From Sphingomonas corticis (GTDB lineage Bacteria; Pseudomonadota; Alphaproteobacteria; Sphingomonadales; Sphingomonadaceae): a stretch of DNA of 64,000 nucleotides. The notes beneath the pieces are model-generated. The model had not been told where the DNA came from. It ran no database searches and was given only the letters and a program-made list of their open reading frames with translations. Location: contig NZ_JAAVJH010000003.1 of assembly GCF_012035195.1 (NCBI RefSeq), positions 372,001 through 436,000 on the forward strand, given 5' to 3'. The position numbers were made by a program, and so were the translations under genes. Below are positions 33,526-41,616 of the stretch, piece after piece (within the stretch, counting starts at the first letter, position 1; every line of letters begins with the position of its first letter).

Positions 33526-35126
33526 CGCCGACGATCGCCACCACCCCGGCGAGCGCCGGGGTCCAGTTGGGCGACATCGGCGAGCCGCAACGGCCGCCTC
33601 CGCGACTGGGCCCCGGTGTTGGCCGGGGCGGGGCGGGGACTTGGCCCCGCCACCTCGCCATCCTCGCCGTCACCGCCACTCTCCTCCTCGCGCTGTTCCG
33701 GCAGGACGTGCGCGACGTCGCGCGCATCTGGTGGACCAGCACCACCTTCGGCCACTGCCTCTTCATCGCGCCCGTCGTCGCCTGGCTGATATGGACCCGC
33801 CGGCGCGAGGTCGCGGCGCTGCGTCCTGTCGGCTGGCTTCCTGGCGTCGCGATCGTCGCCGCGGGTGGGTTCGCGTGGCTGCTCGGCGATGCGGGCAGCG
33901 TCGCGCTGGCGCGGCAGGCGGGGCTGCTGGTGATGGTGGAGGGCGCGGTGGTCGCCTGCCTCGGTCCCGCGGTCGCGCGCGGGCTGCTGTTCCCGCTCGC
34001 CTATGCCGGCTTCATGATCCCGCTCGGCGACGGGCTGGAGCCGCCGTTGCAGGACGCGACCGTCGCGATGGTGCTGCCGATGCTCCACCTCGCCGGCGTG
34101 CCCGCGGTCGTGGACGGCGTGCTGATCCACGCCGGGCGCTATTGGTTCGAGGTCGCGGAGGCGTGCTCGGGCGCGAAGTTCGTGCTGGCCATGCTGGCCT
34201 ATGGCGCACTGGTCGCCAACGTGGCTTTCCGCGGCTGGCGCCGGCGGGCGCTGTTCCTCCTGGCCTGCGTCGTCGTTCCGGTCCTTGCCAATGCGGTGCG
34301 CGCCTTCGCCACCATCTATGCCGCGCACCTGACCAGCGTGGAGGCGGCGACGGGGTTCGACCATATCGTCTACGGCTGGATCTTCTTCGCGGTCGTGATG
34401 GCGGCGCTGATGGCCGGCGCGTGGCGCCGGTTCGATCGCGCGCCCGACGACCCCGCCTTCGATCCCGCGCGGATCGGCACCGAGCCGCGGATGACGCTCC
34501 ACCCGGCGGTCGCCGCCGCGCTCGTCCTCGCCACCGCCGCGACCTTCCCGGCGTGGAGCGCCGCCGTCGCCGCGCGCGCCGCGCCGCTGCCGGCGCGGAT
34601 CGACCTGCCCGCGGTCGCGGGCTGGCAGCGCGCGGCGATAAACGGCATGCCGTGGCAGCCGGTCTATCCCGCCGCGGACCATTATCTCTACGGTCGCTAT
34701 CGCCAGGCGCACGGGCGCGCCGTCGACATGGGCGTGGCCGTGATCGCCGGCCAGCGCGAAGGCCGTGAGCTGGTCGGCTACGGCATCGGGGTGCTGGGCG
34801 AGGCGACGCGCTGGACCCGCGTGGCGGACCTGCCCGCGATCGACGGCGGCGCGGCGGTGCGGATCGTCGCCGCGGGGGCGGACGGCCGCCCGGTCGAGCG
34901 CGTCGTCGCGACCTGGTACCGCGTCGGCGGCACGCTGACCGGCAGCGGCACGCGCGCGAAGATCGCGACGGTGCGCGACAAGCTGGACGGCGGAACGCAG
35001 GTCGCGGTCGCGATCCATCTGTCGGCGACCGGGCCAGACGCGGTGGCGGCGATCCGTGCCTTTCGCGCGGCACTGGGGCCGGTCGACGCGGCGGCGGATC
35101 GAATCGTCTATCCTCGTTCGTCCTGA
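33522..35126 (+). CDS. xrtA: Exosortase A fused to an EpsI domain
   Basis: 534-residue membrane protease/transpeptidase. About eight transmembrane helices span residues 45-300. The exosortase catalytic residues are C215 in EVAEACSGAKF, R260 in VLANAVRAF and H281 in FDHIVYGW. From about residue 325 the protein continues as a periplasmic EpsI (DUF3485-like) domain, a fusion common in alphaproteobacteria. Residues 7-39 are encoded by an in-frame palindromic repeat (TTPASAGVQLG ... LGPGVGRGG) and are probably not functional. The last codons and the stop come from another repeat element. Confidence 0.94.
   Translation: MTPTIATTPASAGVQLGDIGEPQRPPPRLGPGVGRGGAGTWPRHLAILAVTATLLLALFRQDVRDVARIWWTSTTFGHCLFIAPVVAWLIWTRRREVAALRPVGWLPGVAIVAAGGFAWLLGDAGSVALARQAGLLVMVEGAVVACLGPAVARGLLFPLAYAGFMIPLGDGLEPPLQDATVAMVLPMLHLAGVPAVVDGVLIHAGRYWFEVAEACSGAKFVLAMLAYGALVANVAFRGWRRRALFLLACVVVPVLANAVRAFATIYAAHLTSVEAATGFDHIVYGWIFFAVVMAALMAGAWRRFDRAPDDPAFDPARIGTEPRMTLHPAVAAALVLATAATFPAWSAAVAARAAPLPARIDLPAVAGWQRAAINGMPWQPVYPAADHYLYGRYRQAHGRAVDMGVAVIAGQREGRELVGYGIGVLGEATRWTRVADLPAIDGGAAVRIVAAGADGRPVERVVATWYRVGGTLTGSGTRAKIATVRDKLDGGTQVAVAIHLSATGPDAVAAIRAFRAALGPVDAAADRIVYPRSS
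33541..33632. repeat. CCCCGGCG-type inverted repeat in frame at the start of xrtA
   Basis: Left arm 33541-33569 (CCACCCCGGCGAGCGCCGGG and onward) and right arm 33603-33632 are imperfect complements. This is the same family as 27677-27767, diverged. The element begins six codons after the xrtA ATG and reads through without a stop. Confidence 0.88.
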
Positions 35127-35218
35127 GGAGGCATTGAGCTTGTCGAAAGGCCGTCTCGAAGGGCAAGGGCGGTTCGAGACGAGGCTTCGACAAGCTCAGC
35201 CTCTCCTCACCACGAACG
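35115..35218. repeat. CGTTCG palindromic element, copy 3, overlapping the xrtA 3' end
   Basis: Outer arms CGTTCGT (35115-35121) and ACGAACG (35212-35218), inner arms GAGCTTGTCGAA (35136-35147) and TTCGACAAGCTC (35186-35197), both perfect. The TGA stop of xrtA (35124-35126) lies inside the left arm (CGTTCGTCCTGAGGAG). The element occupies the whole gap to the amidotransferase gene. Confidence 0.88.
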
Positions 35219-35238
35219 GCTAGGGGCTTAGATCGGGC

Positions 35239-37131
35239 ATGTGCGGGTTCGCGGGGCTGTTCTATCCCGCCGTGGCGAAGCCGGTCGATCCGGCGCGGGT
35301 GCGCGCGATGGGCGAGGCGATGGCGCATCGCGGGCCGGACGGCGCGGGCACGTGGACCGCGCCCGGCGTGGGGCTGGCGCACCGCCGCCTGTCGATCATC
35401 GACCTCGCCGGATCGCCCCAGCCGATGGTGGATGCGGACGAGCGCCACGCGATCGTCTTCAACGGCGAGATCTACAATTTCCGCGACCTGCGCCGCGAGC
35501 TGGAATCGCGCGGCCGCGTCTTCCGCAGCGACGGCGACACCGAGGTGCTGCTGCAAGGCTATGCCGAATGGGGGCCCTCGCTGCTCGACCGGCTGAACGG
35601 CATGTTCGCCTTCGCCATCCACGATGCCCGGACGCAGACGCTGTTCCTGGCGCGCGACCGCATGGGCGTGAAGCCGCTCCACTATGTCGAGCTGTCCGAC
35701 GGCGCGCTGGCCTTCGCGTCGGAGCTGAAGGGCCTGGTCGCCCATCCGCTGCTGCGCCGCGCGCCCGACGTGCGCGCGGTGGAGGATTTCCTCGCCTTCG
35801 GCTACGTGCCCGACGACGCCTGCTTAGTCGCGGGCGTGAAGAAGCTGCCCGCCGGCCATTTCCTGCTGCTGGAGCGAGGAAAGCCCGTGCCCGCGCCGCA
35901 ACGCTGGTGGCAACTGTCGTTCGCCGACCGCGCGCGCGGGTCGGTCGCGGCGCTGGAGGAGGAGCTACTCCACCGCCTGCGCGAGGGCGTCACCAGCCGC
36001 ATGGTCGCCGACGTGCCGCTCGGCGCGTTTCTCTCCGGCGGGGTGGACAGTTCCGCGGTCGTCGCGCTGATGGCGGAGGCGAGCCGCCACGCGGTCAAGA
36101 CCTGCACGATCGGCTTCGACGAGGCGGGGCACGACGAGCGCGCCCATGCCGCCGGCGTCGCCGCGCGCTTCGCCACCGACCATCGCGAACGGGTGGTGAG
36201 GAGCGATGATTTCGCGCTGATCCCCACCTTGGTCCACGCCTTCGACGAACCCTTCGCCGACGCCTCCGCGCTCGCCACCTGGCAGGTGTGCGCGCTGGCG
36301 CGCGAGCAGGTGACGGTGGCCCTGTCTGGCGATGGCGCGGACGAGGCGCTGGCCGGCTATCGCCGCCACCGCTTCCAGGCGGCGGAGGAGCGCGTGCGCG
36401 GCCTGATCCCCGCCGGCGTGCGCTCCCCGCTGTTCGGTGCGCTGGGCGCGGCCTGGCCCAAGGCGGACTGGGCACCGCGCCCGCTGCGCGCGAAGGCGAC
36501 GCTCATGAACCTGGCGCGCGACGGGGCGGAAGGATACGCCCGCTCGGTCGGCGTCACCACGCCTGAGCTGCGCGCCGCGCTGCTGACCGACGCGGCGCGT
36601 GGCGCCTTGCAGGGCCATCGTGCCGAGGACCGCTACGTAGCGGCGATGCGCGACGCGCCCGCGCGCGACGCGCTGGACCGCGCGCAATATGCCGACATGG
36701 CGATCTGGCTGCCCGGCGACATCCTGACGAAGACCGACCGCACCAGCATGGCCGTCAGCCTGGAGGCGCGCGAGCCGCTGCTCGACCACCGGCTGGTCGA
36801 GTTGGCGGCGCGGCTTCCCTCCTCGATGCGGTTGCGCGGGGGCGAGGGCAAGTGGCTGATGAAGAAGGCGATGCAGCGCTACCTGCCACGCGACATCCTG
36901 TATCGGCCGAAGATGGGGTTCGTGACGCCGGTGAGCGCCTGGTTCCGCGGCCCGCTGGCGGAACAGGCCACCGCGCTGGCCCGCTCGCGCACGCTGGCGC
37001 GAACGGGATGGTTCGACCTCGAGCGGCTCGGGCGGCTGGCGGAGGCGCATCGCGCGGGCCGCGAGGAGCACGGGCGGACCTTGTGGCAATTCGTCATGCT
37101 GGAGCGGAGTTTGGTGCGGCTGTTCGGGTGA
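35239..37131 (+). CDS. XrtA/PEP-CTERM-system amidotransferase (asparagine synthase-like)
   Basis: 630-residue class II glutamine amidotransferase. Cys2 of MCGFAG is the glutaminase nucleophile; HRGPDGAGTW, HRRLSIIDL and VFNGEIYNFRDLR follow. The synthetase domain has the PP-loop LSGGVDSSAVVALMAEAS and ALSGDGADEALAGY. In XrtA loci this enzyme is believed to amidate a sugar or polymer carboxyl group. It is the last gene of the cluster and is followed by two repeat elements. Confidence 0.93.
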   Translation: MCGFAGLFYPAVAKPVDPARVRAMGEAMAHRGPDGAGTWTAPGVGLAHRRLSIIDLAGSPQPMVDADERHAIVFNGEIYNFRDLRRELESRGRVFRSDGDTEVLLQGYAEWGPSLLDRLNGMFAFAIHDARTQTLFLARDRMGVKPLHYVELSDGALAFASELKGLVAHPLLRRAPDVRAVEDFLAFGYVPDDACLVAGVKKLPAGHFLLLERGKPVPAPQRWWQLSFADRARGSVAALEEELLHRLREGVTSRMVADVPLGAFLSGGVDSSAVVALMAEASRHAVKTCTIGFDEAGHDERAHAAGVAARFATDHRERVVRSDDFALIPTLVHAFDEPFADASALATWQVCALAREQVTVALSGDGADEALAGYRRHRFQAAEERVRGLIPAGVRSPLFGALGAAWPKADWAPRPLRAKATLMNLARDGAEGYARSVGVTTPELRAALLTDAARGALQGHRAEDRYVAAMRDAPARDALDRAQYADMAIWLPGDILTKTDRTSMAVSLEAREPLLDHRLVELAARLPSSMRLRGGEGKWLMKKAMQRYLPRDILYRPKMGFVTPVSAWFRGPLAEQATALARSRTLARTGWFDLERLGRLAEAHRAGREEHGRTLWQFVMLERSLVRLFG

Positions 37132-37144
37132 TGGATCACTCGAT

Positions 37145-37202
37145 CCCGTTCGTCCTGAGGAGCCGCTTCGACTTCGCTCAGCCCCTCCTCGCCACGAACG
37201 GG
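37145..37202. repeat. CGTTCG palindromic element, copy 4
   Basis: Outer arms CCCGTTCG (37145-37152) and CGAACGGG (37195-37202); the interior keeps TCCTGAGGAG and CTTCGACTTCGCTCAG. It lies just after the amidotransferase stop and could act as its transcript end. Confidence 0.85.
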
Positions 37203-37218
37203 GTCTCACGTGCAGACG

Positions 37219-37257
37219 AAAAAGGGGAAGGGGCGGGTTGATCCCGCCTCCTTCCCC
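37219..37257 (-). terminator. Probable Rho-independent terminator of aceA
   Basis: On the minus strand a GC-rich stem (GGGGAAGGAGGCGGG pairing with CCCGCCCCTTCCCC, loop ATCAA) is followed directly by TTTTTCG. It lies about 125 bp beyond the aceA stop. The stem could also end plus-strand transcripts leaving the amidotransferase gene, but the T-run favours the minus strand. Confidence 0.6.
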
Positions 37258-37381
37258 TGCACCCTCTCCGTGCTTCTTCTCGGCCCCGCCGCGGGCAAAG
37301 CCCGCGTCGTCAGACGCCGCGGGCGCGCCGCTGGCCGGGCGTGCCGCGAGGTGGCCGCAGCGTCGCTGCGGCCGTCCCGCG

Positions 37382-38977
37382 TCACGCCGCGAATTGGTTC
37401 ATCGTGTTGTGCACGCCGCCCGCCTTCAGCGCGGCCTCTCCGGCGAAATATTCCTTGTGGTCGTCCCCGATGTCGCTGCCGCTCATGTTCTGATGCTTCA
37501 CGCAGGCGATGCCCTGGCGGATCTCCTGCCGCTGCACGCCCTTCACGTAGCCGAGCATCCCGGCCTCGCCGAAATATTCCTTCGCGAGATTGTCCGTCGA
37601 CAGCGCCGCGGTGTGGTACGTCGGCAGCGTGATGAGGTGGTGGAAGATCCCCGCCCGCGCCGCCGCGTCGCGCTGGAACGTGCGGATCTTCTCGTCCGCC
37701 TCCGCCGCCAGCGGCGTCGCGTCATAATCGACGCTCATCAGCTTGGCGCGGTCATAGGCGGAGACGTCCTTCCCCGCCTCGGCCCACGCATCGAACACCT
37801 GCTGGCGGAAGTTCAGCGTCCAGTTGAAGCTGGGCGAATTGTTGTACACCAGCTTCGCGTCGGGCACGACCTCACGGATGCGGTCCACCATCGACGCGAT
37901 CTGTTCGATGTGCGGCTTCTCCGTCTCGATCCACAAGAGGTCCGCGCCGTTCTGCAAGCTGGTGATGCAGTCCAGCACGCAGCGGTCCGCGCCCGTCCCC
38001 TCGCGGAACTGGAACAGGTTGCTCGCCAGCCGCTTGGGCCGCACCAGCTTGCCGTCCCGCTCGATCACCACGTCGCCGCGCAGTGCCGTCAGGTCGGTCA
38101 CTTCCTCGCAGTCCAGGAAGGCATTGTACTGGTCGCCGATGTCGCCGGCTTCCTTCGAATAGGCGATCTGCTTCGTCAGGCCCGCGCCGAGCGAATCGGT
38201 GCGCGTCACGATGATGCCGTCCTCCACGCCCAGTTCGAGGAAGGCGTAGCGGCAGGCGCGCACCTTGGCGAGGAAGTCGTCGTGCGGCACCGTCACCTTG
38301 CCATCCTGGTGCCCGCACTGCTTCTCGTCGCTGACCTGGTTCTCGATCTGCAGCGCGCAGGCGCCCGCCTCGATCATCTTCTTCGCCAGCAGGTAGGTCG
38401 CCTCGGCATTGCCGAAGCCCGCGTCGATGTCGGCGATGATCGGCACGACGTGCGTCTCATAGCCGTCGATCGCGTGGATCAGCCGCTGCGCCTCGATCTC
38501 GTTCCCCGCCTCGCGCGCCTTGTCCAGGTCGCGGAACATCATGCCCAGCTCGCGCGCGTCGGCCTGTTTGAGGAAGGTGTACAGTTCCTCGATCAGCGCG
38601 GGCACGCTCGTCTTCTCGTGCATCGACTGGTCGGGCAGCGGGCCGAAGTCGCTGCGCAGCGCCGCGACCATCCAGCCGGAGAGATAGAGGTAGCGCCCCT
38701 TGGTGCTGCCGAAATGCTTCTTGATGCTGATGAGCTTCTGCTGGCCGATGAAGCCGTGCCAGCAACCGAGCGACTGCGTGTAGTTGGCGGGATCGGCGTC
38801 ATAGGCCGCCATGTCGCGCCGCATGATACCCGCGGTGTATTTCGCGATGTCGAGCCCGGTGTTGAAGCGGTTCTGCAGGCGCATCCGCGCGACCGCCTCC
38901 GCGTCGATGCCGTCCCACGTGCCGTTGTGGCCGCGGATCAGCGTGTCCGCGCCGGCGATCTGATCCTGATAGGTCAC
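37382..38977 (-). CDS. aceA: Isocitrate lyase
   Basis: Glyoxylate-shunt enzyme: isocitrate to succinate plus glyoxylate. 531 residues, the long subtype. Metal and active-site segments are IIADIDAGFGN, ENQVSDEKQCGHQDGK (catalytic cysteine in QCGH), IVTRTDSLGA, LLWIETEKP and LVYNNSPSFNW. I start at GTG 38977, which has an AGAGGG ribosome site 7-8 bp upstream. An apparent ATG start at 39037 would add PFDFAQGERR, which is only the translation of a repeat element. Confidence 0.94.
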   Translation of the reverse strand: MTYQDQIAGADTLIRGHNGTWDGIDAEAVARMRLQNRFNTGLDIAKYTAGIMRRDMAAYDADPANYTQSLGCWHGFIGQQKLISIKKHFGSTKGRYLYLSGWMVAALRSDFGPLPDQSMHEKTSVPALIEELYTFLKQADARELGMMFRDLDKAREAGNEIEAQRLIHAIDGYETHVVPIIADIDAGFGNAEATYLLAKKMIEAGACALQIENQVSDEKQCGHQDGKVTVPHDDFLAKVRACRYAFLELGVEDGIIVTRTDSLGAGLTKQIAYSKEAGDIGDQYNAFLDCEEVTDLTALRGDVVIERDGKLVRPKRLASNLFQFREGTGADRCVLDCITSLQNGADLLWIETEKPHIEQIASMVDRIREVVPDAKLVYNNSPSFNWTLNFRQQVFDAWAEAGKDVSAYDRAKLMSVDYDATPLAAEADEKIRTFQRDAAARAGIFHHLITLPTYHTAALSTDNLAKEYFGEAGMLGYVKGVQRQEIRQGIACVKHQNMSGSDIGDDHKEYFAGEAALKAGGVHNTMNQFAA

Positions 38978-39006
38978 GGATGGTCCCTCTATGGTCTTGC
39001 GCCACC

Positions 39007-39078
39007 GCCGTTCGCCCTGAGCGAAGTCGAAGGGCACGGGTGACGCATGGACTTCGACTTCGCTCAGCCCGAACGGGC
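39007..39078. repeat. CGTTCG palindromic element, copy 5
   Basis: Inner arms CTGAGCGAAGTCGAAG (39017-39032) and CTTCGACTTCGCTCAG (39052-39067) are perfect 16-bp complements, flanked by GCCGTTCG and CGAACGGGC. It lies in the leader of aceA, between aceA and the 51-residue gene. Confidence 0.9.
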
Positions 39079-39144
39079 GTTGGTCTCGGGGGAATGCCCG
39101 CCGGCGCTTGCGTCACCGGCGGGCCCCTTTCCTCCCCAGGAAAC

Positions 39145-39300
39145 TCAGCCCAGCCGGCCGAGCCGGTGGTAGAGGTTGGAGAATTTGGACGAGCGCGGAT
39201 CGTCGGCGATCTGCTTCACGTAATTGGCGACCGCTTCCTTCATCAGGCCGAAGTCCTCGGTCGAGAAGACGGCGCGGCTGCGCTGCGGTTCGGTGGTCAT
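39145..39300 (-). CDS. Small hypothetical protein upstream of aceA (51 aa)
   Basis: 51-residue hydrophilic protein beginning MTTEPQRSRAVFSTEDFGLM and containing KEAVANYVKQIADDPRSSKF and SNLYHRLGRLG. It has a strong ribosome site (AGGAG, 7 bp before the ATG) and lies in the same direction as aceA, 167 bp upstream of it, and divergent from the regulator gene. It is mainly helical, with no signal peptide. The function is unknown; position suggests co-regulation with the glyoxylate shunt. Confidence 0.75.
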   Translation of the reverse strand: MTTEPQRSRAVFSTEDFGLMKEAVANYVKQIADDPRSSKFSNLYHRLGRLG

Positions 39301-39418
39301 GGTGCGGCTCCTGCTTGGCGTTGCGCAGTAGCTAATTCACAGGATTTCACGCGAACAGGCGCTTTCGCGCGCTTTCAGGGTCGTCGCGTCGCGATGGGCG
39401 AGGTTCATTGTTGTGCAG

Positions 39419-39435
39419 CTGTAAATACTTTACAG
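39419..39435. promoter_or_regulatory. Perfect palindrome, candidate operator of the ScfR/RamB-type regulator
   Basis: CTGTAAA-TAC-TTTACAG, a perfect 7-3-7 inverted repeat ending 7 bp before the regulator ATG and within the divergent promoter region shared with the 51-residue gene and aceA. It is unusually AT-rich for this genome. Autoregulation by the HTH protein is a natural reading; binding is inferred. Confidence 0.6.
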
Positions 39436-39442
39436 ACGCGTC

Positions 39443-40825
39443 ATGGTACGCGAGAAACTGATGGCCGGGCACGTCGTCCGGCGGCTGCGACGGCGGCTGG
39501 CGCTCAGCCAGGCGGCGATGGCGGAGATGCTGGGGATCAGCCCCAGCTACCTGAACCTGGTCGAGCGCAACCAGCGCCCCCTGTCGGCGACGCTGCTCGT
39601 CCGGCTGGCGGAGACCTTCGACCTGGATCCGCGCGCGCTCTCCGCCGCGGAGCCGGGCGGCGGCGCGGCGGCGATGCGGCGGCGGCTGGCCGACCCGCTG
39701 TTCGCGGACCTGGAGATCGACCGCGCCGAGCTGGAAGAGTGGCTGGCCGCCGCCCCGTCCGGCGCGGAGGCGTTCGCGCGCGCCTACGACCGCGGCGGGT
39801 CGGGGGGGGCGGCCCCAGCCGACGACGATCCCGTCGCCGCGGTCCGGCGCGAGATCGAGCGCTGGCGCAACCATTTCGCCGATCTCGACGCCGCGGCGGA
39901 GGCGCTGGCGGACGAGCTGCGGCTCGGCGCGGGCGACCTTTACGGCGCGATCGCGGAGCGGCTGCGCACCCGCCACCAGCTCGCCATCCGCGTGCTGCCT
40001 GCCGAGGTGATGCCCGACGCGCTCCGCCGGCTCGACCTCCACGCGCGGCAGCTGCAACTTTCCGAACTGCTCGACCCCGCCAGCCGCACCTTCGCCGCCG
40101 CGTTCCAGCTGGCGCAGATCGAGGCGCGCGAGGAGGTGGAGGCGCTGGCCCGCGGCGCCGGCTTCGCCGATCGCACCGCCGAGCGGCTCTACCGGCGGCA
40201 CCTGTGCGGCTATTTCGCGGCGGCGGTGATGATGCCCTACGCACGGTTCCTGCGTGCGTGCGAGACGACGGGCTACGACATCGAGCTGCTGCAACGCCGC
40301 TTCGGCGCCGGGTTCGAGCAGGTGGCGCACCGTCTGACGACGCTGAGCCGCGTCGGCGCGCGCGGGCTGCCCTTCTTCATGGTCCGCGTCGACCGCGCCG
40401 GCGTCGCGTCGAAGCGCTACGCCGGGGCGAGCGGTGCCGCGCTGGTGGAGGCGGATGCGCGCTGCCCGCTGTGGCGGCTGCACCACGCCTTCGACCGGCC
40501 GGGGACGCTGGCGGTGCAGCTGGTGGAGCTGGAGGACAATGCCCGCTTCCTGACGATGGCGCGCACGGTGTCGCCGCAGGGGCGGCGCTACGGCCTGGTG
40601 GCGGCGGAGTTCGCCGTGGGACTGGGCGTGGAGGCGGGGCTGGCGGGGCCGCTCGCCGCCGCGCGCGGGCTGGATCTCGCCGGGCTGGCGACGCCGATCG
40701 GGCTCGGTTGCCGCCGCTGCCTGCGTCCCGCCTGCCCGCAGCGCGCGGCACCGCCGGCGGGTCGCGCCTGGGTGGTGAACGAGCGCGAGCGCGGGGTCAG
40801 CGCGATCGCCTTCGCCGGCGACTGA
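39443..40825 (+). CDS. XRE-family regulator of the ScfR/RamB type (short-chain fatty acid/acetate metabolism)
   Basis: 460-residue regulator. An N-terminal HTH (RRLRRRLALSQAAMAEMLGISPSYLNLVERNQRPLS region, residues 12-46) is followed by an IrrE/ImmA-like central domain and a C-terminal domain with a cysteine cluster CRRCLRPAC. Proteins of this build (RamB, ScfR) control isocitrate lyase and acyl-CoA genes in other bacteria. Divergence from the aceA operon fits that role. Confidence 0.85.
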   Translation: MVREKLMAGHVVRRLRRRLALSQAAMAEMLGISPSYLNLVERNQRPLSATLLVRLAETFDLDPRALSAAEPGGGAAAMRRRLADPLFADLEIDRAELEEWLAAAPSGAEAFARAYDRGGSGGAAPADDDPVAAVRREIERWRNHFADLDAAAEALADELRLGAGDLYGAIAERLRTRHQLAIRVLPAEVMPDALRRLDLHARQLQLSELLDPASRTFAAAFQLAQIEAREEVEALARGAGFADRTAERLYRRHLCGYFAAAVMMPYARFLRACETTGYDIELLQRRFGAGFEQVAHRLTTLSRVGARGLPFFMVRVDRAGVASKRYAGASGAALVEADARCPLWRLHHAFDRPGTLAVQLVELEDNARFLTMARTVSPQGRRYGLVAAEFAVGLGVEAGLAGPLAAARGLDLAGLATPIGLGCRRCLRPACPQRAAPPAGRAWVVNERERGVSAIAFAGD

Positions 40826-40895
40826 ATGTGAGCGAGTGTTTCTGCCCGCCGCCGCACGCTTTACACCACGCCGGGGCGCGGCGAAGGCCGCGCGC

Positions 40896-41561
40896 ATGTC
40901 ACCGATCCGTCATCTTCTGACGCTCGCCGCCGCGTTGGCGCTCGCCACCCCGGCGGCGGCGCAGGTCGACCACGACCTCAGCACCTGGGTGAACCTGACC
41001 GCGACCGGCCCGATCGCGGGCAAACTGATCTACTTCGCCGAGGTGCAGCCGCGCGTCGGCCGCGATGCCGAGGACGTGGAGCAGCTGCTGCTGCGCCCCG
41101 CCATCGGCGTGCAGGCGACCCCGAACCTGCAACTCTACCTCGGCTACGCCCATGTCGAGGAGCCCGCGGCGGGCGAGAACGAGGAGCGATTGTTCCAGCA
41201 GGCGACGCTGTTCGTGCGCGACCTGCCCGGCGAGCTTCAGTCGCGCACCCGGCTGGAGCAGCGCTGGCGAACCGACGGGCGCGACATGCAGTGGCGGCTG
41301 CGGCAGATGCTGCGCTACGAATATCCGGTCGCCAGAAAGCTGGCGCCGATGGCCTCGGTGGAGGCGTTCGTCGCGCTCAACGAACCCGACTGGCGCCCGC
41401 GCTCCGGCTTCGACCAGCTGCGCACCTTCGTCGGCGTGGAGCTGGGGCTGAAGGGCACGTCGACGATCGAGGCGGGATATCTCAACCAGATCGTCGATCG
41501 CGCAGGGCCGGCATCGCGGATGAACCACGTGCTCTCGGTGTCGCTGTTCCTGCGGCATTGA
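40896..41561 (+). CDS. DUF2490-type outer-membrane-like protein
   Basis: 221 residues. A signal peptide (MSPIRHLLTLAAALALATPAAAQ) is followed by a barrel-like region with WVNLTATGPIAGKLIYFAEVQPR, LLLRPAIGVQ, RTRLEQRW and a C-terminal FLRH. This matches small DUF2490 proteins that resemble 8-10 strand barrels. I start at 40896; an ATG at 40836 in frame would precede the signal peptide with an unlikely 20 residues. The function is unknown. Confidence 0.8.
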   Translation: MSPIRHLLTLAAALALATPAAAQVDHDLSTWVNLTATGPIAGKLIYFAEVQPRVGRDAEDVEQLLLRPAIGVQATPNLQLYLGYAHVEEPAAGENEERLFQQATLFVRDLPGELQSRTRLEQRWRTDGRDMQWRLRQMLRYEYPVARKLAPMASVEAFVALNEPDWRPRSGFDQLRTFVGVELGLKGTSTIEAGYLNQIVDRAGPASRMNHVLSVSLFLRH

Positions 41562-41616
41562 TCGGCGTCACCACCACCCTTCCCATCGGCGCAGCCGATG
41601 AAAAGGGTGAGGGCGA

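Noticed and set aside
38978-39037. N-terminal extension of isocitrate lyase (MPFDFAQGERRW...)
   Set aside because: It is a translation of a palindromic repeat element. GTG 38977 has a ribosome site and gives the expected start.
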